Shown here one piece after another: positions 6,993 to 12,288 of a stretch of DNA of 12,288 nt. Source of the stretch: Chthoniobacterales bacterium (GTDB lineage: Bacteria; Verrucomicrobiota; Verrucomicrobiia; Chthoniobacterales; UBA10450); the NCBI GenBank assembly GCA_013695925.1, contig JACCZO010000068.1:1-12288 (forward strand). The letters are read 5' to 3'. Positions within the stretch are counted from its first letter, which is position 1; each line of letters begins with the position of its first letter. The notes under the pieces were generated by a model. That model was not told where the DNA came from and did no database searches. It saw nothing but the letters and a program-made list of their open reading frames with translations. A program made the translations under genes and the position numbers.

Positions 6993-7613
6993 GTGCAGCA
7001 TCTCGCGGCCAGCCACCCGAAGTTCGCCGAGCTCATCGCGCGTGCCCGCCCTTTCGAAGTAAAACGGGATCGATCGCTTCGACCGTTCGACGCGCTGGCG
7101 GAGTCGATCGCCTACCAGCAACTTAGCGGCAAAGCGGCGGCCACCATCTTTGGCCGAGTCCGGGCGCTGTATCCGAAACGGAAATGGTTTTCGCCCGAGC
7201 TCATCATCGCCACGCCGGATGAGACGTTTCGCAGCGCGGGCCTGTCGCGGAGCAAGACAATCGCGCTCAAGGATCTCGCCGCCAAAACCCTCGACGGCAC
7301 CGTCCCGACGCGGGCCGCGCTCGAGCGGATGAGCGACGAAGAGATCATCACCCGCCTAACGACCGTGCGCGGGATTGGCCGTTGGACGGTGGAAATGTTC
7401 CTCCTCTTCGATCTCGGCCGGCTCGACGTCTGGCCGGTCAACGATTACGGCGTGCAGAAAGGCTACGCGAAAGCCTTTGGGAAAAAGAAACTGCCCAAGC
7501 CGAAGGAACTACTCGCGATCGGCGAGCGCTGGCGGCCGTATCGATCGATGGCCGCCTGGTATTTTTGGAGAGCGCTCGATGCGCCGGAAAAAATCTCGGC
7601 CGGTCGAGGCTAA
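6993..7613 (+). CDS. DNA-3-methyladenine glycosylase, AlkA/HhH-GPD type
   Basis: A base-excision-repair glycosylase that should remove alkylated purines. From the GTG at 6993 it has 206 residues. The helix-hairpin-helix is TTVRGIGRWTVEM (123-135), followed by LDVWPVNDYGVQKGY, whose Asp151 lies at the place of the catalytic Asp of AlkA. FDALAESIAYQQLSGKAA (32-49) is the conserved substrate-pocket region. The frame stays open upstream to an ATG at 6846, but those 49 extra residues are basic, low in structure and overlap DUF1697, so I prefer the GTG 5 bases after the DUF1697 stop. It has no clear ribosome binding site and may depend on coupling. A CCTAACGA word at 7355-7362 encodes Leu-Thr in the HhH region. 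Confidence 0.88.
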   Translation: MQHLAASHPKFAELIARARPFEVKRDRSLRPFDALAESIAYQQLSGKAAATIFGRVRALYPKRKWFSPELIIATPDETFRSAGLSRSKTIALKDLAAKTLDGTVPTRAALERMSDEEIITRLTTVRGIGRWTVEMFLLFDLGRLDVWPVNDYGVQKGYAKAFGKKKLPKPKELLAIGERWRPYRSMAAWYFWRALDAPEKISAGRG

Positions 7614-7651
7614 GAGGGCTCCGCCGTCGGACGGCTCTTTATTCGCCCTCT
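7613..7651. terminator. Bidirectional terminator-like hairpin between convergent genes
   Basis: Outer arms AGAGGGC (7613-7619) and GCCCTCT (7645-7651) are perfect inverted repeats. Inside, GCCGT-CGG-ACGGC (7623-7635) forms a second stem followed by CTCTTTATT. The structure fills the short gap between the glycosylase stop and the M23 peptidase stop, the usual position for a shared terminator. Confidence 0.55.
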
Positions 7652-7654
7652 AAG

Positions 7655-8395
7655 CTAAGGCGCGGACCGCCCGACGTCTTCATCCGGCGCGCCGCGATGC
7701 GCCTCGATAAACGCGCTCGGGTCCAGCCAGCCGCGCGTCTCCTTGCGATAACCCGCGCCGATGTAAGGCGTGACAAATTCCCGCATCTCGAAATGCAGAT
7801 GCGCCCAATATTTTCCGCCGCCTGTTCCGACCGTTGCGATCTGCTGCCCGCGACGCACCATCTCGCCTGGCGCGACCAGCATCGTTTGCACGTGGCCGTA
7901 AAACGACTGCACATATCTGCGCACGCCGTTCTCGGGATAGGCGTGCAGAACGATGATCACGTTGCCCCAACCCGGACCGCCCTCGCGCGCAGTCACGACC
8001 TGGCCATCGGCGACCGCGAAGACCGGATCGCCGAGATCGCTGTTTTCGCCGCCGATCCCGTTCAGGTCGTCGCCGAGATGCAGGCTTTCGGTGAAGCGCT
8101 GGGCGTTATAAGCCATCGCCCCGTGCTCGCTTCCGATCGGAAAATCGAATCGTGTCGCCGTTGGCAAAGAGGCCAGGTCGATCGGCGAAAAAAGCGCGAA
8201 ATGGGAATCGAACTTCCGTCGCTCCAGCAGTTCGGGGCCGAACCGGAATGCGAGATCAAGCAGAAGAACGAGGAGGAAAAACAGCACCGCCAGAAGCCAC
8301 CAGCTCCGGCGGTGCCTCTTTAACGTACTTTGGTCCGGGTTCACTTCTGTAGTTTGTGATTCGTGGCGCGGGCCGTTCTCCCCTTGCCCGCTCAT
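7655..8395 (-). CDS. M23 family metallopeptidase, membrane-anchored
   Basis: A 246-residue protein from the ATG at 8395, which has a strong ribosome binding site (AAGGAGGAAGCG before ATG); an ATG 8 codons earlier would run into the epimerase start region. Residues about 32-48 form one transmembrane helix after a basic RHRR stretch, so the domain faces the periplasm. The LytM/M23 zinc motifs are complete: HxxxD (His106-Asp110 in HLGDD), YGH (His168) and HLHFE (His199, His201). Such enzymes cut peptidoglycan cross-bridges or activate amidases. The domain also contains DPVFAVADGQVVTAREG, the usual biotinyl-like beta fold lead-in. It is divergent from the epimerase gene with only 23 bases between start codons, so each promoter must lie inside the other gene or in that gap. 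Confidence 0.9.
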   Translation of the reverse strand: MSGQGENGPRHESQTTEVNPDQSTLKRHRRSWWLLAVLFFLLVLLLDLAFRFGPELLERRKFDSHFALFSPIDLASLPTATRFDFPIGSEHGAMAYNAQRFTESLHLGDDLNGIGGENSDLGDPVFAVADGQVVTAREGGPGWGNVIIVLHAYPENGVRRYVQSFYGHVQTMLVAPGEMVRRGQQIATVGTGGGKYWAHLHFEMREFVTPYIGAGYRKETRGWLDPSAFIEAHRGAPDEDVGRSAP

Positions 8396-8418
8396 CGCTT
8401 CCTCCTTACCCTCGCGCA

Positions 8419-9372
8419 ATGAAAATTCTCGTCACAGGCGGTGCCGGCTTCATCGGGTCGCACCTTGTCGAGAAGTTGCTCGGCGAGGGGCACGAGGTCG
8501 CGATCCTGGACGATTTTAACGATTTCTACGACCCGGCCATCAAGCGCGGAAACATCGCAGCTGTCGCCGACAGGATCAGCGTCCACCAGGCCGATCTGCG
8601 CGACGCGCACGCCGTGAATTCCGTTTTTCATGCGGAGAAATTCGAGACCGTGATTCATCTCGCAGCGCGCGCCGGGGTGCGGCCTTCGATCGGTCATCCG
8701 CAACTTTATTACGACACGAATGTCGGCGGCACACTGCACCTGCTCGAGGCCGCGCGCGCCGTTGGGATTGAACGCTTCATCTTTGCTTCCAGTTCGTCGG
8801 TCTACGGACTGTCGAAAGCAGTTCCGTTTTCCGAGGACCTGCACCTGACGCAAACGGTCAGCCCGTACGCCGCGACTAAAATCGCGGGGGAATTTCTCTG
8901 CTCGACCTATTCGCACCTCTACAAAATGCGGATCGTCGCGCTGCGCTTCTTCACCGTCTACGGTCCCCGCCAGCGGCCTGACCTCGCGATTCATCAATTC
9001 ACCCGCCGGATTTGGAATGGCCAGCCGATCGATCAATTCGGCGACGGGACGACGCGGCGAGATTACACCTACATCGATGACATCATCCAGGGAGTGATGG
9101 CTTCGTTAGGCTACGACGGACCGCTCTTCGATATTTTTAATCTCGGCGAAAGCGAGACCGTCCAGTTAAAGGACCTGATCGCGGGGATCGAGGAAGCCCT
9201 CGGGAAGAAAGCGCAAATCAACCGCCTGCCGGAGCAGCCCGGGGATGTCCCGCTCACCTGCGCCGACATCTCCAAGGCGCGCCGCCTGCTCGGCTATCAA
9301 CCGACCACGCCGCTGCCAGTCGGCCTGCCCCTCTTTGTCGAATGGTTTCACCGGACGCGGGACGGCGCGTGA
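8419..9372 (+). CDS. NAD-dependent sugar epimerase, UDP-glucuronate 4-epimerase-like
   Basis: A 317-residue extended short-chain dehydrogenase/reductase. The NAD-binding GGAGFIG is at 7-13, FASSSSVYG at 122-130 carries the catalytic Ser, and SPYAATKIAGE gives Tyr150 and Lys154. The region ALRFFTVYGPRQRPDLAIHQF and the RRDYTYIDDI block match UDP-glucuronate 4-epimerases (CapI/LpsL type), which turn UDP-glucuronate into UDP-galacturonate. An alternative is a UDP-glucose 4-epimerase or another uronate epimerase. The ATG at 8419 starts MKILVTGGAG directly; no ribosome binding site is seen. The stop overlaps the next gene's GTG by 4 bases, tying it to the SGNH/MBOAT pair. A CCTAACGA word in reverse orientation lies at 9103-9110. 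Confidence 0.9.
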   Translation: MKILVTGGAGFIGSHLVEKLLGEGHEVAILDDFNDFYDPAIKRGNIAAVADRISVHQADLRDAHAVNSVFHAEKFETVIHLAARAGVRPSIGHPQLYYDTNVGGTLHLLEAARAVGIERFIFASSSSVYGLSKAVPFSEDLHLTQTVSPYAATKIAGEFLCSTYSHLYKMRIVALRFFTVYGPRQRPDLAIHQFTRRIWNGQPIDQFGDGTTRRDYTYIDDIIQGVMASLGYDGPLFDIFNLGESETVQLKDLIAGIEEALGKKAQINRLPEQPGDVPLTCADISKARRLLGYQPTTPLPVGLPLFVEWFHRTRDGA

Positions 9373-10358
9373 GCGGGCGCGTTCGCCTAACGATCTTTGT
9401 GGCAGCTGTCGTGCTGCTGCCCGCGCTGATCACGCATCTCATCCCGGCGCGGCGCGATTTTGATCCGAAGCCGATCAATCACCTGCGTAAGAAACAGCCC
9501 GAAGTCGTGATGATTGGCGATTCGGTTCTCGGCGGTTCGATCGATCCCGAGCTTTTCGCGAAGGAAACCGGAGTCCGCAGTGTCGAGCTGCTCTGGAATG
9601 GCGGGGCCGCCTCCGCTGCCTGGTATCTGCTCCTGAAAAACCATGTCGTCGCGGCCGACGTTCACCCGCGCCTCGTCTGCATTTTTTTCCGGGAACGGAT
9701 GCTGACCGACGCGACCTTTCGCACCACGCCGACTTACCGGCGATTCCTCGAATCGCTTCGTCATCCGAAAGAGCCGGTCTATCGCGCGGTTCTGCAGAGC
9801 GACGAAGAAGATAAGAGCGCGCTCGGCCGCGCGATCGACTGGCTGTACCCGCTCAATACTCGTCGCCACGTCCAGCAGGAAAAAATCAGCCGGCTGGCGT
9901 TTCGGATCGCGGCCGGCGGGGTGAGCATCGGACCGCTCCGGCGGCGGGTGAATGAGATCTTCGACCCGGTGAAATTGCGCGAAGAGATCATGGACGAATC
10001 GGCCGAGGTGAGCGGCGAAAAGCCGGAAGAATTTTCCGCCGATCCGAAGCGCAACTTCCTGCCGCACATCGTCGAGACCGCGCAGAAGGCCGGACTCCAG
10101 CTCTGCTTCGTCCGCGAGAAACGCTACCCGCTGCCCGACGGCACCACCCCGCAGCCGGAAGACATCAAGCGTTACATGGCCGACCTCCGCCAATGGGTCG
10201 AAAGCCAGGGGTGCCTCTTCGTTGACCTAACGAACGACCGGAAGCCCGACCAGTCGATGTATACGAAGCCGGGCGACGATCACATTCGGAAAGGGGCGAA
10301 AGCGGAGGCGACGAAAATTTACGCCGAGAAACTGCGCCCGCTCCTGCGCCAGCCATGA
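9369..10358 (+). CDS. SGNH-like protein, probable O-acetylation partner of the MBOAT
   Basis: A 329-residue protein from a GTG that overlaps the epimerase stop as GTGA. One N-terminal hydrophobic segment (about 6-24, LTIFVAAVVLLPALITHLI) should anchor it with the rest in the periplasm. VVMIGDS (46-52) is SGNH block I with the nucleophile Ser52. GDDHIRKGA (302-310) near the C-terminus fits the Asp-x-His block that completes the triad. The middle (about 110-230) is long, helical and not assigned. Proteins of this build next to an MBOAT gene (AlgJ, PatB and similar) move acetyl groups onto polysaccharide or peptidoglycan. Here the two genes overlap by 4 bases, so a joint function is likely. It contains CCTAACGA words at 9386 and 10226. 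Confidence 0.75.
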   Translation: MSGRVRLTIFVAAVVLLPALITHLIPARRDFDPKPINHLRKKQPEVVMIGDSVLGGSIDPELFAKETGVRSVELLWNGGAASAAWYLLLKNHVVAADVHPRLVCIFFRERMLTDATFRTTPTYRRFLESLRHPKEPVYRAVLQSDEEDKSALGRAIDWLYPLNTRRHVQQEKISRLAFRIAAGGVSIGPLRRRVNEIFDPVKLREEIMDESAEVSGEKPEEFSADPKRNFLPHIVETAQKAGLQLCFVREKRYPLPDGTTPQPEDIKRYMADLRQWVESQGCLFVDLTNDRKPDQSMYTKPGDDHIRKGAKAEATKIYAEKLRPLLRQP

Positions 10359-11758
10359 TCTTTCATTCGCTTACCTATCTGGTGTTTTTCGCCCTTGTCC
10401 TGGCGCTCTATTGGTCGCTGCCGCGGCGCGGCCAGAATTTCCTGCTCATTTTCGCGAGTTACATTTTCTACGGCTGGGAACATCCGTGGTTCCTCCTGCC
10501 CCTTTGGGCATCGACTCTCGTCGACTACAGCTGCGCGCTTGGGATGGAACGTTTCCCGCGTCAGCGCCGCGTTTTTCTCATCACCAGCGTCACGGCCAGT
10601 GTCGCGCTCCTCGCGACCTTTAAGTATTACGGCTTCGCGCTCGAGAACATCAACGCCATCCTCACGCACTTTGGCGAGGAACCTATCCGCAACGCGCTCC
10701 GGCTCGCGCTTCCAGCCGGGCTCTCCTTCTACACTTTTCAATCGATTGGTTATGTCGTCGATGTCTACCGCGGCAAGATCAAAGCGGTCCGCGATCTGCC
10801 TGATTACGCGCTCTATGTCACCTTCTTTCCGCAGCTCGTGGCGGGACCGATCGAGCGGGCCGCGCACATGTTGCCGCAATATCGCAGCGAGCGAAAATGC
10901 GACGCCGAGACCTGGCGGATCGCGCTCGGGCTCATCTTGTGGGGTTACTTCAAGAAAGTCGTGATCGCGGACAACGCCGCCGTTGTCGCGAACAAGATCT
11001 TCGGCGTGCAGGACGCCTCCTTCCCCATCATCTGGGCCGGCGTCTTCGCCTTTGCCGTCCAAATTTATGCCGACTTTTCCGGTTACACCGATATCGCCCG
11101 CGGGACCGCCCGGCTTCTCGGGATCGATCTCATGCGCAATTTCAATCATCCCTATCTGGCGACTTCGCCGTCCGATTTCTGGCGGCGCTGGCACATCTCG
11201 CTTTCCACCTGGTTGCGCGACTTCATTTATATTCCGTTAGGCGGGAGCCGCTGCAGCGTCGCCCGCGCTTCGTTTAACCTGATGGCGACTTTCACCATCA
11301 GTGGTCTCTGGCACGGAGCGTCGTGGAATTACGTCATCTGGGGCGCCTATTGGGGCGCGCTCATCCTGACCGAGCGCTTCCTGGAGTCGTTAGGCCTGAC
11401 CCGCCGCCTTCCTTGGCTGCTCAAGGTCGCCATCACCTTCGGCCTCACGTGTTTTGGCTGGCTCCTTTTCCGCGAGCGCAACCTGGCGCAAATCGTGCAC
11501 GACCTGGCGCAGTCGCCTTTCGCCGCCAGTGCCGAGCAATGGCGGATGGCGATCTATTTCGTGGTGCTCGTTTTCATTTATGCTTTGCCGCTGGTCGTCC
11601 ACATGCTCACCACCGGGATCGATGGTTGGCGGATAGAGGCCCGGCTGACCAACCGCGGCCAATTCATTCTCGAGACTGGCGTCGCGGTGCTGCTTTTGCT
11701 TGGGATCGTCACGATCCGCAGTGTCGCGACCTCGCACTTCATTTACTTCCAGTTCTAA
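10355..11758 (+). CDS. MBOAT family O-acyltransferase (AlgI-like)
   Basis: A 467-residue multi-spanning membrane protein with roughly ten or more hydrophobic segments. The MBOAT core is plain: LPAGLSFYTFQSIGYVVDVY (119-138), FFPQLVAGPIERA (157-169), YADFSGYTDIARG (238-250), RNFNHPYLATSPSDFWRRWH (261-280) followed by ISLSTWLRDFIYIPLGG, and GLWHGASWNY with the catalytic His320. AlgI-type members carry acetyl groups across the membrane for exopolysaccharide or peptidoglycan O-acetylation. Its ATG overlaps the SGNH stop as ATGA. With the epimerase upstream, acetylation of a uronic-acid-containing polysaccharide is the best inference, but no glycosyltransferase or polymerase gene is in the window. 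CCTAACG words occur in reverse at 11235-11241 and 11387-11394. Confidence 0.93.
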   Translation: MIFHSLTYLVFFALVLALYWSLPRRGQNFLLIFASYIFYGWEHPWFLLPLWASTLVDYSCALGMERFPRQRRVFLITSVTASVALLATFKYYGFALENINAILTHFGEEPIRNALRLALPAGLSFYTFQSIGYVVDVYRGKIKAVRDLPDYALYVTFFPQLVAGPIERAAHMLPQYRSERKCDAETWRIALGLILWGYFKKVVIADNAAVVANKIFGVQDASFPIIWAGVFAFAVQIYADFSGYTDIARGTARLLGIDLMRNFNHPYLATSPSDFWRRWHISLSTWLRDFIYIPLGGSRCSVARASFNLMATFTISGLWHGASWNYVIWGAYWGALILTERFLESLGLTRRLPWLLKVAITFGLTCFGWLLFRERNLAQIVHDLAQSPFAASAEQWRMAIYFVVLVFIYALPLVVHMLTTGIDGWRIEARLTNRGQFILETGVAVLLLLGIVTIRSVATSHFIYFQF

Positions 11759-12152
11759 GGGGTTTTGCCGGGGTCAGCGACTACGGCTATAACTCCGCGC
11801 CTGAAAGCGTGAAGGTGATCGGGACATAGACCTGCTGATACACGCCGGGCTGGCACGGCCAGCGCTGGAAGGCACCGATCGCGAGCTGATCGGGATACGG
11901 CGAGGACGAAGCCGGCATGCCGTGGGGCGCGAGGTGGTCGCGTCGCAAACTCCGTCACGTAACGCGTTGCTCTCCCGGTGGGCGGAGCGTCGGATGGGAC
12001 GCGCAGATTACGAGCCGAACGAAAGTATCTCCTCGTGCACGCTGTGGCTGGCTGGTGCACGCGTGGGTGCTGACGATTCAAGCATCCCGGGACAGACAGA
12101 TGACTGGGTTACTCAAACTTGGGCTGGCCACGACCGCATCGAGCTTGCGCGG
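11759..12152. other. Region after the MBOAT gene: only gene fragments seen
   Basis: No intact gene is supported. The minus strand holds a TonB-C-terminus-like fragment (separate entry). Several overlapping open frames on both strands at 11917-12275 lack family features. A GTGCACG word occurs twice 17 bases apart near 12034-12057. No terminator with a T-tract was found after the MBOAT stop, and the CCTAACGA word is absent. Confidence 0.4.
11787..11918 (-). pseudogene. TonB C-terminus-like fragment (43 codons)
   Basis: From the ATG at 11918 the minus strand reads 43 residues ending QRWPCQPGVYQQVYVPITFT and then LSGAEL before TAG. A closing run of this kind (W..P... then V.VPI.FTL) is typical of the last strands of TonB energy-transducer C-terminal domains. 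The frame is closed by a TGA at about 11958, only 13 codons further up, so nothing of a membrane anchor or linker remains. It may be the decayed tail of a TonB-like gene or, less likely, a small protein gene. It lies downstream of the unidentified gene at 12153-12288 in the same direction. Confidence 0.35.
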
Positions 12153-12288
12153 TTATGGGGCCGGAACGTGGAAGACTTCATCCTGCATCTCGCTGGCGAT
12201 GCTGGTGTTGTTTTTAATCATCGCCCCCAGAGTCTGTTGCTGAACGAGCGCGAGCGTAGCGGCGTCCAAGTATGACTCATACCAGAAG
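12153..12288 (-). CDS. Unidentified protein, C-terminal 44 residues (cut by window edge)
   Basis: The minus strand is open from the window edge to TAA at 12155-12153. The 44 residues begin FWYESYLDAATLALVQQQTL and then read GAMIKNNTSIASEMQDEVFH before ending VPAP. They are helical and Gln/Asn-rich with normal protein-like composition, unlike the plus-strand frames over the same bases. I do not recognise the family. The start and most of the gene lie beyond the window. Confidence 0.5.
   Translation of the reverse strand, partial: FWYESYLDAATLALVQQQTLGAMIKNNTSIASEMQDEVFHVPAP

Noticed and set aside
10319..11194. 291-codon minus-strand frame opposite the MBOAT gene
   Set aside because: It is highly charged, without motifs, and a mirror of the MBOAT codons.
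11922..12275. Plus-strand frame containing TQTWAGHDRIELARLWG
   Set aside because: That stretch looks somewhat protein-like, but the frame overlaps the more convincing minus-strand C-terminus at 12153-12288 and has no start context or family signal.

Overview
The window is GC-rich bacterial DNA with a Gram-negative type of envelope: a lipoprotein with a lipobox, a periplasmic protein, a membrane-anchored M23 peptidase and an MBOAT/SGNH surface-polysaccharide O-acetylation pair. The intergenic repeats (ACGGATgACACGGAT-type units, a TCGTCCTCG-type long hairpin) and the protein style suggest Verrucomicrobiota or a close relative. That placement is inference; no rRNA or marker gene is present.

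Layout. 1-1065: two minus-strand genes, the cut-off start of a DEAD/DEAH helicase and a 3D-domain lipoprotein, separated by a hairpin-rich spacer. 1066-2265: a decayed, repeat-filled zone with a promoter carrying DnaA-box-like repeats, two diverged copies of a ~70-bp repeat, a 135-bp terminal-inverted-repeat hairpin element, a truncated antitoxin-like fragment, an apparently intact RHH antitoxin with a tandem operator-like repeat and no toxin, and a GNAT pseudogene (frameshift plus lost 3' end). 2285-4215: a tight minus-strand operon, PEP mutase/ICL-fold enzyme, then GNAT, then HD-domain protein, with the GNAT pseudogene at its tail. 4216-4578: spacer. 4579-7613: plus strand, a secreted protein of unknown function, an RhlE-type DEAD-box RNA helicase, a DUF1697 protein and an AlkA-like DNA glycosylase. 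7655-8395: minus-strand M23 peptidase, convergent with the glycosylase across a terminator-like hairpin. 8419-11758: plus-strand operon of UDP-glucuronate 4-epimerase-like enzyme, SGNH-like protein and MBOAT acyltransferase, the last two joins being 4-bp start/stop overlaps. 11759-12288: a TonB-C-terminus-like fragment and the last 44 codons of an unidentified minus-strand gene.

How the genes work together. The clearest functional unit is 8419-11758: a nucleotide-sugar epimerase supplies uronic-acid precursor, and the MBOAT/SGNH pair probably O-acetylates the resulting exported polysaccharide. The helicase/DUF1697/glycosylase run is a transcriptional unit with a DNA-repair enzyme but no obvious single pathway.

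The most unusual signal is not a gene. The 8-mer CCTAACGA (usually GCCTAACGA) occurs 11 times on either strand where about 0.4 would be expected by chance. It appears inside genes in different frames, across stop codons and in a spacer, and frequently brings in the Leu codons CTA/TTA. It behaves like a genome-wide signal word of the uptake-sequence or HIP1 kind. I know of no description of this particular word.
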